This document shows, piece after piece, positions 1 through 11,428 of a stretch of DNA of 64,000 nt. Numbering within the stretch: position 1 is the first letter of the stretch; each line of letters opens with the position of its first letter. The DNA is from Streptomyces cyaneogriseus subsp. noncyanogenus (lineage in GTDB: Bacteria; Actinomycetota; Actinomycetes; Streptomycetales; Streptomycetaceae). Position numbers and translations under genes: made by a program. The notes beneath the pieces are model-generated. The model made no database searches. It saw only the letters and a program-made list of their open reading frames with translations, and was not told the DNA's origin. The stretch spans positions 7,688,001 to 7,752,000 of the forward strand of contig NZ_CP010849.1 in the NCBI RefSeq assembly GCF_000931445.1, read 5' to 3'.

Positions 1-148
1 AGGCGTGCAGGTGCTTGACGAGCGCCCGCATCAGCTCCTTCAGGCGGGGGTCCCGGCAGGAGTCGAACGATGCCTGAACGCGCGCGATCAGCTCTTCCTC
101 GCGGGCGCTCTGCTCCGGCGGGACGGCGCGGGTGGGCGTGCGGGTCAC
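1..148 (-). CDS. Intradiol ring-cleavage dioxygenase, hydroxyquinol 1,2-dioxygenase type (N-terminal part, runs off the left edge)
   Basis: Only the first 49 codons lie in the window. The visible residues, with 'QASFDSCRDPRLKELM' followed by 'LVKHLH', resemble the N-terminal helical dimerisation segment of catechol/hydroxyquinol 1,2-dioxygenases. The Fe(III)-binding Tyr/His residues lie outside the window, so the catalytic domain is not seen. The GTG start at 148 overlaps the TGA of the maleylacetate reductase gene in a 4-base GTGA, so the two are probably translationally coupled. An in-frame TGA nine bases upstream fixes this start. In the pathway it would open hydroxyquinol to maleylacetate, the substrate of the neighbouring reductase. 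The family call is good; the hydroxyquinol preference is inferred from the neighbour. Confidence 0.7.
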   Translation of the reverse strand, partial: MTRTPTRAVPPEQSAREEELIARVQASFDSCRDPRLKELMRALVKHLHA

Positions 149-1200
149 GCCGGTTCACTTCCTTCCCAGGCTGCGCGCAGCAGCGCGGTGACGTTCTCCT
201 CGGTCACAGGGGTGGGGTTGTCGCCGGGGACGGCGGCGAGGACGGGCGCGACCGCCCGGGTGATGCCGTCCTCGGGCATGCCGTGGTCGCGCAGCGCGCG
301 CGGAGCGCGGAGCACCTTGCGCAGCGCCGCGAGTCCCTCTCCCGCGGTCGGGCTCCCGAGGGCCTGGGCGATGCGCCGTTCGGCGCCGGGCGCGGAGGGG
401 GCGTTGAAGGCCAGTACGTGCGGCAGCACCACCGCGTGGGTCTGGGCGTGCGGCAGGTCGAACATCCCGCCGAGCACATGACAGATCTTGTGGTGCATCC
501 CCGAGCCGGCCGACGCGAAGGCGACGGCGGCCAGATAGGCGCCGTACAGCGTCTGCTCGCGTCCCTCCTGGCCGGTCGGATCGGCGGCCACGGCAGGCAG
601 TCCGAGGGCCAGCGCGCGGATGCCCTCCCCGGCCAGGGCCTGGTCGACCGGGTCGACCCGCGGCCCCCACAGGGAGTCGACGCAGTGCGCCAGCGCGTTG
701 AGGCCGCTGGCCACGGACATCTCCACCGGCAGGCTCAGCATCAGCGAGGCGTCGTACACGATCGAGTGCGGCAGGACCCGGGCGTCGACACCGGTGGTCT
801 TCACCCCGCCCTCGGTGAGGCCCCAGACGTGCGTCGCCTCCGAACCGGCGTAGGTGGTGGGGACCGCCACGATCGGCAGACCGGTGGTCAGCGCCACCGC
901 CTTGGCCAGGCCGGTCGTCGAGCCGCCGCCGACACACACGAGCGCGTCCACCGAGCCCGCCGCCGCGGCCTGCCGGGCACGCTCGGCCACCTCCACCGGG
1001 ACATGCATGACGACCTCGTCGTGGCGCACCGCCACCGGCAGGTCCGCACCGACGCGATCGGCGAGGGCGGCCCGCGCCGGCGCGGCGATGAGCATGACTC
1101 GCCGCGCGCCCAGGGCGGCCACTTCGGCCGCCACCGCGGCGGGCGCCTCACCGGAGGCGAAGACGGCGCGCTGTCCCAGCGTCTCATGGGTGAACCGCAC
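145..1200 (-). CDS. Maleylacetate reductase (iron-containing alcohol dehydrogenase family)
   Basis: This 351-residue protein matches the usual length of maleylacetate reductases, which reduce maleylacetate to 3-oxoadipate with NAD(P)H in the cytoplasm. Visible landmarks are the nucleotide-binding 'CVGGGSTTGLAKAVAL' near residue 90, 'PTTYAGSEAT' near 115, and the histidine-rich 'GSGMHHKICHVLGG' with 'PHAQTHAVVLPHV' near 235-260, typical of the metal-binding half of the fold. The GTG start has a GGGAGGG ribosome binding site eight bases upstream, inside the end of the preceding hydroxylase gene; the gap is only 3 bases. It overlaps the dioxygenase start by 4 bases, so hydroxylase, reductase and dioxygenase form one operon for lower hydroxyquinol catabolism. 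Substrate assignment rests on family resemblance and this context. Confidence 0.88.
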   Translation of the reverse strand: MRFTHETLGQRAVFASGEAPAAVAAEVAALGARRVMLIAAPARAALADRVGADLPVAVRHDEVVMHVPVEVAERARQAAAAGSVDALVCVGGGSTTGLAKAVALTTGLPIVAVPTTYAGSEATHVWGLTEGGVKTTGVDARVLPHSIVYDASLMLSLPVEMSVASGLNALAHCVDSLWGPRVDPVDQALAGEGIRALALGLPAVAADPTGQEGREQTLYGAYLAAVAFASAGSGMHHKICHVLGGMFDLPHAQTHAVVLPHVLAFNAPSAPGAERRIAQALGSPTAGEGLAALRKVLRAPRALRDHGMPEDGITRAVAPVLAAVPGDNPTPVTEENVTALLRAAWEGSEPA

Positions 1201-1203
1201 GGC

Positions 1204-2994
1204 TCAGTCCCTCCCGAGGATCGTGGTGAGGGCGGACCGGAGCGCCCCCACGGGGTCCTCGGCGAGACTCATCGAACGCCACGCGATGTGCTTGTCCGGC
1301 CGGACCAGGATCGCGCCCGACTCCTCGACCTCACGGAGCTTGGCCCAGTCGTAGTAGAGGTCGGTGACGTCGCGGCCCGGGCCGATCACCACCGTCTCGA
1401 GCGGGATGCCGAGCTCCTGCGCGACCTTGTCGGCCGCTCCCGCCCACTCCTCACCCGCGATGCCGGTGATCAGTGTCCAGCGGGTGTACGGCGCCAGATC
1501 CATCAGGGCGAGCTTGGTGACGTGGTCGCCGACCCAGGCGTGCGGGAGGTGGGCCCCCGGTGACGTCGACATGACGTAGTAGAGGTCCTCGTCCTTGCCG
1601 GCCGGCGGCCGCGTGCCGTCGGAGACGATGGCACCGGACTCGTAGAACTGCCCCAGTTCCACACCGTGGGCGTTGAACTCGTAGTTCTTGGTCTCCATCG
1701 CCTTCACGAGTGCGGCGCGCTTGGCCGCGCCCTCGGGCGTGTTGGCCTTGCGCTCCTCGATACGGGCCTGCATCTCCGCCTCGTCCTCGGCGTCGAGGAC
1801 GCCGAGGGCCGCGAAGATGTCGGCGAACTCGCGGCTGGACCGGTTGGCCCGCGTGACGATCCGCTCGGCGACGGGCGCGCGCTCCGCCGAGTACGTCTCC
1901 AGCAGCGACGGGCCGGCCTGCCCGCGCAGCACGGCGGCGAGCTTCCAGGCCAGGTTGTAGGAGTCCTGGACGCTGGTGTTCGAGCCAAGGCCGTTGCTCG
2001 GCGGGTGGCGGTGGATGGCGTCACCGGCGCAGAAGACGCGGCCGTTCTGCAAGTGGGTCGCGTACATCTCGTTGTTGCCCCAGAGACTGGTGCCGGTGAT
2101 CTCCACCTCGAGATCCGGCATCCCCAGCAACTGCCGTACGATGCGGACGGCTTCGGCCTCGTCGACCACCGGCGGCTCGCCGTGGATGTCGTAACCCCAC
2201 ACGATGAGCCACTCGTTCCAGGGCCGGACCATCCGGACCAGACCGGCGCCGATGCCGCCGACGTTGGCACCCGGCTGGATCACCCAGTACAGGACGGACG
2301 GCCGGTGTCCGACGTAGGGCTCGATGTCGGCTTTGAAGGTGATGTTCATCGAGCCGGCGATGTCCATCGCGCCCTCGTAGGGCAGACCGATGTCCGCGGC
2401 GACCTTCGACCGGGCGCCGTCGGCACCGATGAGGTACTTGGCCCGGATGTCGTACTCCTGCCCGGTGAGCCGGTCGCGCACCCGGACTGTGACGCCCGTG
2501 TCGTCCTGGGTGTGCGACAGGTACTCGGTGGAGAAGCGGGTCCGGGTCCCGCGCACGGTGGCGTTCTTGACGAGGATCGGTTCGAGGTAGGTCTGGGGGA
2601 TGTCGACGGTGAGGCAGGGTGAGGCCAGCCGGTAGTCGGCCTCCCGGTCGGGCCGGGTGCCCCAGGTGTGGATGCGGCCGATCTCCTCGCCCGCGATGGA
2701 GGTGCAGAAGACGGTGTCGCCGACGAGGTGGTGAGGAGTGGCGTCGGCCAGCACCTGCTCCTCGATCCCCAGGTCGCGGAAGATCTCCATCGCCCGCTGG
2801 TTGGTGATGTGCGCGCGGGGCGTGTTCGCGGTCCAGCGGTACTTGGTGATCATGATGTTGTCGATCCCCAAGGTGGACAGGGCCAGCGCCGCGGAGGCGC
2901 CGGCCGGGCCGGAGCCGACGATCAGGACATCGGTCTCCACCTGCGATGACGTCGGAAGCGCGGTCTCACCCGGACCGTCGTTGAACTGGGGCAC
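1204..2994 (-). CDS. FAD-dependent aromatic hydroxylase, TfdB/resorcinol hydroxylase-like
   Basis: A 596-residue class A flavoprotein monooxygenase. It has the Rossmann motif 'DVLIVGSGPAGASAALAL' near residues 23-40, the 'YLIGADGARS' DG motif near 190 and 'VFCAGDAIHRHPP' near 315, and a C-terminal thioredoxin-like tail as in phenol 2-monooxygenases and 2,4-dichlorophenol 6-monooxygenase. Enzymes of this group hydroxylate phenols ortho to the hydroxyl group using NAD(P)H and O2. Linked to hydroxyquinol dioxygenase and maleylacetate reductase, the likely job is hydroxylation of resorcinol, hydroquinone or a chlorophenol to hydroxyquinol; the exact substrate cannot be read. Translation starts at GTG 2994, preceded by a GGTGAGG-like site. 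The AraC-type regulator lies 112 bases upstream on the same strand. Confidence 0.82.
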   Translation of the reverse strand: MPQFNDGPGETALPTSSQVETDVLIVGSGPAGASAALALSTLGIDNIMITKYRWTANTPRAHITNQRAMEIFRDLGIEEQVLADATPHHLVGDTVFCTSIAGEEIGRIHTWGTRPDREADYRLASPCLTVDIPQTYLEPILVKNATVRGTRTRFSTEYLSHTQDDTGVTVRVRDRLTGQEYDIRAKYLIGADGARSKVAADIGLPYEGAMDIAGSMNITFKADIEPYVGHRPSVLYWVIQPGANVGGIGAGLVRMVRPWNEWLIVWGYDIHGEPPVVDEAEAVRIVRQLLGMPDLEVEITGTSLWGNNEMYATHLQNGRVFCAGDAIHRHPPSNGLGSNTSVQDSYNLAWKLAAVLRGQAGPSLLETYSAERAPVAERIVTRANRSSREFADIFAALGVLDAEDEAEMQARIEERKANTPEGAAKRAALVKAMETKNYEFNAHGVELGQFYESGAIVSDGTRPPAGKDEDLYYVMSTSPGAHLPHAWVGDHVTKLALMDLAPYTRWTLITGIAGEEWAGAADKVAQELGIPLETVVIGPGRDVTDLYYDWAKLREVEESGAILVRPDKHIAWRSMSLAEDPVGALRSALTTILGRD

Positions 2995-3106
2995 GTCGGA
3001 TGCCTCACCTTCTGCTCACGGTGTTCACCGAGCAGCGTGCCACCGGCGCCGCCCCGCCCGGCCGGATCGCCGGGAGGAGGGCCGAAATGAGAACGGAGCA
3101 GTGGGT

Positions 3107-4099
3107 TCAGAGGCGTTGCGCGGCCGCACGGCGCAACTCACCGGCGGTGATGCCGAAGCGTGCCTGGAAGGTCTGTGAGAAGTGCGCGGTGGACCGGAAT
3201 CCGCACATGGCCGCCACCACGGCCGTCGACAAGGCAGGGGCGCCCGGGCCGGCCAGCAGGCTGTGCGCGAGGTCGAGCCGCCGTCCGAGCACATGGCGTG
3301 GGAACGTCCTTCCCATGCCGGCGAAGACACGGGTGAGTTGGCGGACGCTGATGCCCACCGCGCGGGCCACCTCGGAGGCCGACAGACCGGGATCGCGGAG
3401 CCTGTCCTCGACGTAGGCGCAGGCGAGCGCCCGGTGCAGGACATGAGGCCGGACGGCGCCGTTGCCCACCAGGGCGGACAGCAGGTCCACGATCGTCTGC
3501 TCGTCGGGCGGCGTCGGATCCTGTCCGCCGACGGCACGCCCGACGAGCCGGGTGATCGCGCGACCGTAGGGATTGGCCTCACTCCTGCGGACGATGAGTG
3601 GCTCGCCGGGGGCGGGAGGGCGGATCTCCTCCGGCAGGACACGGCGGTCCACGCGTAGTGCCAATTCGTCCAGTACGTCGCCGAATCCACGGACGAAGGG
3701 ACCGTCCGCGTCACAGACCAGGAGGTCGCCGGGACGCAGGACCTGCCGTCGCCCCGCTTGCTGGAACAGCGCCTCGCCCCGGAGGGAGACGAAGAGGGCC
3801 AGGGCGCCTGTCGGCCGCTCTCCGATGAGACCGGAGGAGCGCTCGACCGAGTGGGCCGTGCTCCGCACCCGGGCCAGATGGACGCGGCCGAGCTGGAGAT
3901 TGTCCTCGCGGGCCCGGAACTCCCCGTCCCCGTGCGTCCGGCACTCCAACGCGATCAGGGCGTCCGCGTTGTGCTTCTCCCAGGCCGGCAACCGCTGTTC
4001 CGGTGGAACAAGCGCCGTCGAGAAGGCCCGCACGGGGTGTGGCGCTGCTGCGATCGGCTGAGCTGCCCGCGTGGAGAGGGCCGGGTTGTCCAAGAGCAT
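3107..4099 (-). CDS. AraC-family transcriptional regulator
   Basis: About 330 residues: an N-terminal AraC-binding-like domain followed by a C-terminal double helix-turn-helix of the AraC/XylS type. The first helix-turn-helix is 'LSASEVARAVGISVRQLTRV', and the second part carries 'VAAMCGFRSTAHFSQTFQAR' near the C-terminus. The reading frame is open to 4213, but I chose ATG 4099 (MLLDNPALS) because family members usually begin with a similar short hydrophobic strand and the extra 38 residues are low-complexity and basic. It sits just upstream of, and on the same strand as, the aromatic hydroxylase operon, so it is the obvious candidate activator, responding to a phenolic compound. No operator was identified. 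Confidence 0.85.
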   Translation of the reverse strand: MLLDNPALSTRAAQPIAAAPHPVRAFSTALVPPEQRLPAWEKHNADALIALECRTHGDGEFRAREDNLQLGRVHLARVRSTAHSVERSSGLIGERPTGALALFVSLRGEALFQQAGRRQVLRPGDLLVCDADGPFVRGFGDVLDELALRVDRRVLPEEIRPPAPGEPLIVRRSEANPYGRAITRLVGRAVGGQDPTPPDEQTIVDLLSALVGNGAVRPHVLHRALACAYVEDRLRDPGLSASEVARAVGISVRQLTRVFAGMGRTFPRHVLGRRLDLAHSLLAGPGAPALSTAVVAAMCGFRSTAHFSQTFQARFGITAGELRRAAAQRL

Positions 4100-4358
4100 G
4101 GAGTACGGGTCCTGCGGTGGTGAGCGGCGGTGTCGGTGGTGAAGGGCGCGGAGAGACGCACGATGAACGCCCCGCCGCCCGCTCAACGTAGGTTCAGGTC
4201 CTTCAACCGTCAACCATCACACGTGTGCCGGCTGATCACCCGGGCCGTGCCGGCGACCGGGGCGGGGGAGGACGAGGGAAGGGGAGCCGGCGGTCAGGGC
4301 TCACGTCGCGCCGTAATCCGCTCGCGTGGGCACCGGGGCACGTCCTACTCTGCGCGCC

Positions 4359-5771
4359 ATGGCAAAGGCACCCGTTCTCACGCCCCGGGCGGACGACTTC
4401 CCGCGCTGGTACCAGGAGCTGATCACCAAGGCGGAGCTGGCCGACAACGGGCCGGTGCGGGGCACCATGGTGATCCGGCCGTACGGGTACGGGCTGTGGG
4501 AGCGGATGCAGCAGGAGATGGACGCCCGGATCAAGGCGGCGGGCGCCTCCAACGCCTACTTCCCGCTGTTCATCCCGCAGTCGTATCTCACGCGGGAGGC
4601 CGAGCACGTCGAGGGCTTCGCTCCCGAGCTGGCGGTCGTCACCCACGGCGGGGGCCGGGAACTGGAGGAGCCGGTCGTCGTCCGCCCCACTTCCGAGACC
4701 ATCGTCAACGAGTACTTCTCCAAGTGGGTGCAGAGCTACCGCGACCTGCCGCTTCTCATCAACCAGTGGGCGAACGTGGTGCGCTGGGAGCTGCGCCCGC
4801 GCGTGTTCCTCCGGACCACCGAGTTCCTGTGGCAGGAGGGCCACACCGCCCACGCCACCCGCGAGGAGGCCCGGGACTACGCGGCGTACATCCACCAGGA
4901 GGTGTACGCCGACTTCATGGAGAACGTCCTCGCCATGGACGTCGTGCCGGGACGCAAGACGGCCAGGGAGCGGTTCGCCGGGGCGATCAACACCCTCACC
5001 CTGGAAGGGATGATGGGCGACGGCAAGGCCCTCCAGCTCGGCACCAGCCACGAGCTGGGCCAGAACTTCGCCCGGGCCTTCGACACGCGGTACCTCTCCC
5101 GGGACGGGCGTCAGGAGCACGTCTGGCAGACCTCCTGGGGCTCGACCACACGTATGGTCGGCGCCCTGGTGATGATGCACGGGGACGACCGGGGTCTGCG
5201 CGTCCCGCCCCGCCTGGCCGCCGTCCAGGCGGTGGTCGTCGCCGTCACGGGCGACGAGGCGGTCCTGGCCCGGGCCGGTGAGATCGGCGACCGGCTGCGG
5301 ACGGCCGGTGTGCGCGTCCGCGTCGACGACCGCACCGACGTACCCTTCGGCCGCCGCGCGGTCGACTGGGAACTCAAGGGCGTGCCCGTACGGATCGATG
5401 TCGGACCGCGCGACCTGGACAGCGGCACGGCCGTACTGGTCCGCCGTATCGCGGGCACCAGGGAGCCGGTGGCGGTCGAGGCGCTGGCCGCGCTCGTGCC
5501 CGAGGCGCTGGAGGACGACCACGGGCTGCTGCTGGCGCAGTCCCGCCGGCTGCGCGAGAGCCGCACCGTCGACGTGACCACCGTCGAGGAGGCGGCGGAG
5601 GCGGCCGGCACCGGCTGGGCGCGCATCCCCTGGGCCGCGCTGGGCCCGGAGGGCGAGGCCCGGCTCGCCGAGCGGGGTGTGTCCGTACGCTGCCTGGTCG
5701 CCGCGGACGGCTCGGTCCCCGAGCGGGACGACCAGCGGGGCAACGTCGCCGTGGTGGCGCGCGCCTACTGA
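4359..5771 (+). CDS. proS: Prolyl-tRNA synthetase, archaeal/eukaryotic-like type (ProS type 3)
   Basis: This 470-residue class II aminoacyl-tRNA synthetase lacks the editing insertion of the ~570-residue bacterial ProRS. Landmarks: 'PVRGTMVIRPYGYGLWERMQ' near the start (motif 1 region), 'RWELRPRVFLRTTEFLWQEG' (motif 2), 'HGDDRGLRVPPRLAAVQ' (motif 3 region, in the PPR-A-Q form of archaeal/eukaryotic enzymes) and 'DWELKGVPVRIDVGPRDL' in the anticodon-binding part. It charges tRNA-Pro in the cytoplasm. ATG 4359 gives MAKAPVLTPRADDFPRWYQ, the normal N-terminus of this type. The gene stands alone between the catabolic set and the UvrA paralogue. Streptomycetes generally also carry a bacterial-type ProRS, so this is probably a second copy; a self-protection role is possible but not shown. 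Confidence 0.93.
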   Translation: MAKAPVLTPRADDFPRWYQELITKAELADNGPVRGTMVIRPYGYGLWERMQQEMDARIKAAGASNAYFPLFIPQSYLTREAEHVEGFAPELAVVTHGGGRELEEPVVVRPTSETIVNEYFSKWVQSYRDLPLLINQWANVVRWELRPRVFLRTTEFLWQEGHTAHATREEARDYAAYIHQEVYADFMENVLAMDVVPGRKTARERFAGAINTLTLEGMMGDGKALQLGTSHELGQNFARAFDTRYLSRDGRQEHVWQTSWGSTTRMVGALVMMHGDDRGLRVPPRLAAVQAVVVAVTGDEAVLARAGEIGDRLRTAGVRVRVDDRTDVPFGRRAVDWELKGVPVRIDVGPRDLDSGTAVLVRRIAGTREPVAVEALAALVPEALEDDHGLLLAQSRRLRESRTVDVTTVEEAAEAAGTGWARIPWAALGPEGEARLAERGVSVRCLVAADGSVPERDDQRGNVAVVARAY

Positions 5772-5831
5772 GACGCGTGCCCGCCGGCCCGCGGGACCCG
5801 GCTCGTCCCCGGACGCACGGCCGGCCGCGGT

Positions 5832-5868
5832 GGCGCGGCACGCGGGCGGCGGGCAGCCGTGCCGCGCC
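5832..5868 (+). terminator. Stem-loop terminator after the prolyl-tRNA synthetase gene
   Basis: GGCGCGGCACG at 5832-5842 is exactly complementary to CGTGCCGCGCC at 5858-5868, an 11-bp stem with a 15-base loop, 60 bases after the stop codon. No U-run follows, as is usual in actinomycetes. The rest of the 341-base gap up to the UvrA-like gene shows no further gene; it ends in a GGAG ribosome binding site. Confidence 0.55.
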
Positions 5869-6112
5869 GCGCCACCGGTCGATCAGGATCGAAGAAGCCG
5901 GAACGCGCCACGGTCTCGTAGCGTCGAAGGGAGCACGGCACCCCGCCCGGTGCAGCGATGCCCGCCGGGCCGAAGGGTGGCGGCCGGTCGCGGCCACCGC
6001 GCCGGCGGAGAGCCGCAGGACACACCGACTCACCGCTCCGACGCCCGTCGAAGCGAGCCGGACAATACCGGCGGAGACCGCGAAGGCGGCCCGCCCGACC
6101 GATGGAGACACG

Positions 6113-8497
<2,385 letters not shown>

Positions 8498-8665
8498 CCG
8501 AAGCCCCGCCCGCCGCTCGGCCGCCCCCTAACGGCCCGGCCGGGGCGCCGCCCGCAGCGCCACACGGACCCGCGCCCGACGACACGGCCGCACTGTCGGA
8601 CGGCGGTCCGGCGAGCGTGATCCGGAGACCGAGCAGCGGCTGCGTACGGAACTCGCCTCCGCGTG

Positions 8666-8718
8666 CGGCGGCACCCTGCCACAGCGACGCCACCGGTCGC
8701 CGTGGCAGGGTGCCGCCG
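8666..8718. terminator. Perfect 17-bp inverted repeat, bidirectional terminator
   Basis: CGGCGGCACCCTGCCAC at 8666-8682 pairs exactly with GTGGCAGGGTGCCGCCG at 8702-8718, leaving a 19-base loop. It lies in the 223-base gap between two converging genes, the UvrA paralogue ending at 8497 and the ABC half-transporter ending at 8721, which is where a shared terminator is expected. Confidence 0.7.
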
Positions 8719-8720
8719 GC

Positions 8721-10490
8721 TCACGGTGCGGTGGCGCCGCGCAGTACCAGCGAGCGGTAGTCGTGCTCCGCGAGCAGTTCCGTGTGGGTGCCCTGCGCGT
8801 GGACCCTCCCGGCCACGATGTGCACCACGTGGTCCGCCACGCGCAGCAGGGCCGGGCTCGTCGTGAAGACCGCTGTCGTCCGGCCGTGGCGTGCCGTCGC
8901 CAGCCGGGTGGCGATGCGGGATTCGGTGTGGGCGTCCACCGCGTTCGTGGGCTCCACCAGGATCAGCACCTCCGGATCGGCCAGCAGGGCCCGTGCCAGG
9001 CGCAGGCGCTGGCGCTGGCCGCCGGAGAACTCCCTGCCGCCCTGCACGAACGGCTCGTCGAGACCGGCGGGCAGACTCGCCGCGATGTCGTCGGCCGAGG
9101 CGGTGCGCAGCGCCGCCAGCAGCGGGGCGTCGCCGTCCCGGGACATGTGCGCGGGGGCCAGGGTGTCGCGGAGCGTCCCCGAGAACAGGTGGGCGTCGTG
9201 GTCGCCGACAAGGATGCGACGGCGCACCTCGTCGCGCGGCAGGGCGCCGAGCGCGGTACCGGCGTAGTGCGCGGCGGGGGAGGTGTAACCGCCCAGACGG
9301 TCGGCGATCGCCGGGGCCGCGTCCGGGTCCGCGCACACGACGGCCGTCAGCAGCCCGGCCCGCACCCGCAGACCCGTCTCCGGATCGGTCAGGTCGCCGG
9401 GCGCCCCCGGCGGCACGGCGCCGGTGCCGCCGGACTCCGCTCCGCGGGCGGGCGGTACGGGCGGCGCCCCCCGGCCGGACGCGGGGCGGGGGCCGGGGTC
9501 CGGTGCCAGGGACAACAGCCGTACCACGCGGCCCGCCGCCACGTGCGCCCGGGTGAAGCGGTTCGCCGTGACCGTCAGCAGCCGCAGCGGCGTCGTCAGG
9601 AACACGGCGTACGCGTAGAACACCACCAACTGCCCCACGCTGATCCGGTCCGCGACGACCAGACGCGCCCCGGCCCACACCACCAGCACCATCAGCAGCC
9701 CGGGCAGCAGCTCCTGGATCGCGCCGAGCAGGGACTCGAGGCGGGCGACCCGGACGGCCGAGCGGCGCACCTCCTGGGACCGGGCACGGTACCGGGCCGC
9801 CGCCACCTCCTCACCCCCGAGCCCGCGCAGCACCCGCAGGCCGCCCACGATGTCCACGGCCTGCGAAGTGAGCGCCGACTGCTCCTCGCGCAGGCTCTCC
9901 TGACGGCCGTACAGCGGACGGATCACCGCCCCGACCGCCCACGCCATGAGCGGGACCCCGACCAGCACGATCAGCCCGAGCTGCCACGACGTGCTCAGCA
10001 TGACCGCGGCCACCGCGCACACCGCGACGAGGGCACCGGCGCCATGGGCCAGGATCTCCAGCGCACGTCCGATACGGGTGGCGTCCATGGCTCCGACGCT
10101 GAGCGCCTCACCGGCCGACACCCGGCGGCTCATCGACGAGCCCAGCGCAGCGGCGTGCCGGGTGACGGACCGTACGGTGCGGTAGTTCGCCGCCAGCGAC
10201 GCGGTCAGCGCGCACCGGTCCCGCAGGATGCTGGTGACGGCTTGCAGGACGCCGAGTCCGAGGACGGTCCCTCCCCACACCCACAGCGCCGCCGTGTCAC
10301 GGGCGACCAGGCCCTCGTCGACGGCCCGTCCGATCGCGACCGGCACCAGCGCCTGCGCCAGCATGCAGCCGATGCCGTAGAGCACCCCCAGCGCGAGGGC
10401 AGCCGGGGTACGGGCGGCGAGGTGGAGCAGGTACCGCGTGGGCGAGCGGACGTCGGGCGTCGCGGGCTCGGAGTCGGGCAGCGGCCTCAT
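8721..10490 (-). CDS. ABC half-transporter with degenerate Walker A/B, partner A of a heterodimeric exporter
   Basis: A 589-residue exporter half: about six N-terminal membrane helices (residues ~25-330) and a C-terminal nucleotide-binding domain. The ATPase domain is unusual. The Walker A loop is missing its GxxGxGKS (the region reads 'AVVCADPDAAPAIADRL'), the Q-loop reads 'LVGDHDAHLFSG', Walker B is 'VLILVEPTNAVD' with the Asp replaced, and the H-loop His is absent ('AVFTTSPALL'). The signature is perfect: 'FSGGQRQRLRLARALL'. This pattern is the mirror image of the half-transporter at 14227, so the two should form one heterodimer with a single working ATP site. It is the last gene of the amidinotransferase/DpgA/DpgB operon, 64 bases downstream of the DpgB-like gene, so export of the cluster product is likely. 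Confidence 0.87.
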   Translation of the reverse strand: MRPLPDSEPATPDVRSPTRYLLHLAARTPAALALGVLYGIGCMLAQALVPVAIGRAVDEGLVARDTAALWVWGGTVLGLGVLQAVTSILRDRCALTASLAANYRTVRSVTRHAAALGSSMSRRVSAGEALSVGAMDATRIGRALEILAHGAGALVAVCAVAAVMLSTSWQLGLIVLVGVPLMAWAVGAVIRPLYGRQESLREEQSALTSQAVDIVGGLRVLRGLGGEEVAAARYRARSQEVRRSAVRVARLESLLGAIQELLPGLLMVLVVWAGARLVVADRISVGQLVVFYAYAVFLTTPLRLLTVTANRFTRAHVAAGRVVRLLSLAPDPGPRPASGRGAPPVPPARGAESGGTGAVPPGAPGDLTDPETGLRVRAGLLTAVVCADPDAAPAIADRLGGYTSPAAHYAGTALGALPRDEVRRRILVGDHDAHLFSGTLRDTLAPAHMSRDGDAPLLAALRTASADDIAASLPAGLDEPFVQGGREFSGGQRQRLRLARALLADPEVLILVEPTNAVDAHTESRIATRLATARHGRTTAVFTTSPALLRVADHVVHIVAGRVHAQGTHTELLAEHDYRSLVLRGATAP

Positions 10491-10554
10491 GGGGCGGCGA
10501 TCCTATCAACGGGAGCGAGGGCGGCGGATCTGGTCGTCGGTCACCGGTCGTCGG

Positions 10555-11391
10555 TCACGACCCGGTGGAGCCGGGGCGGTCGGCGTCTGCCGCGCCGCCC
10601 GCGCCGCCCGCGGTGTCGGTCTGCGCGGACGCCGCGGACGAGCCCGGCGGAACCGGCGGGGCGGCCCCCGGCAGCGCGTCGGGCCGGGGGAGTGCCGGCT
10701 CGTCGGGCGCGGGGCGCAGGCGGCGCAGTTCGCGGGCGCAGGCGGCCAGATGTGTGCCCAGGGCGTCCTCGTGGAGGGTGGACGCGGCTTCCAGTAGCAG
10801 CGCCCGGCGTACGGCCACCTCGGCGGCGCTCGCCCGTCCCAGCCACACCGTGGCCGTGCGCACCGCCTCACCGGTGTCCGGGACGGTCTCGTCGATCAGC
10901 CCGTACTCCAGGGCGCGCGGTGCCGTCACGTCGTGTCCCCACAGCACCAGCCGCCGGGCATGGGCGAGACCGGTGTGACGGACCAGGCGGTGCACGGCCA
11001 TGCCCGGCCAGAAGTGCCCGTCGTTGACGGGGAGCACCAGCCGCAGATCCGAGGTGGCCATCCGGTAGTCGGCGGTCAGCAGCAGGTCCAGCGAGGGCCC
11101 GCCGCAGGTCCCGCTCGCCACGGCGACCGTGACCGCGGCGAGCCGTTCCAGCCGCCGGACGGCACGCTCCCACCGGCTGACGTCCTGCACACCGACGTCT
11201 CCGGGCCACGGCCCGCCGCTCGTCCCGTCGCCCAGCATCAGCACGGCGACCGTCTGGCGGTCACGCGCGTCGGCGCGCCGGCACAGGTCGTCGAGCGCCC
11301 GGGTGAGCGCGTCGAGCGGGACCGCGCCGTCGATCCGGAGCCGCAGCCCGAGGCCGTCGGCCAGCTCCTCGGCCGGTGGGAGAGCCGCCAT
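10555..11391 (-). CDS. DpgB-like enoyl-CoA hydratase/isomerase family protein
   Basis: A 278-residue crotonase-fold protein. The core resembles DpgB of the 3,5-dihydroxyphenylglycine pathway: 'VSRWERAVRRLERLAAVTVA', 'GTCGGPSLDLLLTADYRMAT' and 'HFWPGMAVHRLVRHTGLAHA'. DpgB assists the type III synthase DpgA in turning a tetraketide from malonyl-CoA into 3,5-dihydroxyphenylacetyl-CoA. It lies 37 bases downstream of the DpgA-like gene on the same strand, so the pairing is intact. The last ~45 residues are Pro/Ala/Gly-rich and probably disordered. DpgB has only weak hydratase motifs and DpgD usually shares the work; no DpgD homologue is in the window, so this protein may act alone. The family assignment rests on motif memory and context. 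Confidence 0.8.
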   Translation of the reverse strand: MAALPPAEELADGLGLRLRIDGAVPLDALTRALDDLCRRADARDRQTVAVLMLGDGTSGGPWPGDVGVQDVSRWERAVRRLERLAAVTVAVASGTCGGPSLDLLLTADYRMATSDLRLVLPVNDGHFWPGMAVHRLVRHTGLAHARRLVLWGHDVTAPRALEYGLIDETVPDTGEAVRTATVWLGRASAAEVAVRRALLLEAASTLHEDALGTHLAACARELRRLRPAPDEPALPRPDALPGAAPPVPPGSSAASAQTDTAGGAGGAADADRPGSTGS

Positions 11392-11428
11392 CTTCCGCCT
11401 CCTGTCGTACGTTCGCCCGAACGCGCGG

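Noticed and set aside
70..1563. A 497-codon plus-strand frame across the maleylacetate reductase and hydroxylase ends
   Set aside because: Spans two genuine minus-strand genes and carries no family features.
1..4099. Inclusion of the aromatic catabolic genes in the pheganomycin-type cluster
   Set aside because: They form a tight hydroxyquinol degradation operon with its own regulator and are separated from the cluster by proS and the UvrA paralogue.
4100..4213. Longer N-terminus for the AraC-type regulator
   Set aside because: The added 38 residues are Arg/His/Ser-rich and unlike the family; ATG 4099 gives the normal start.
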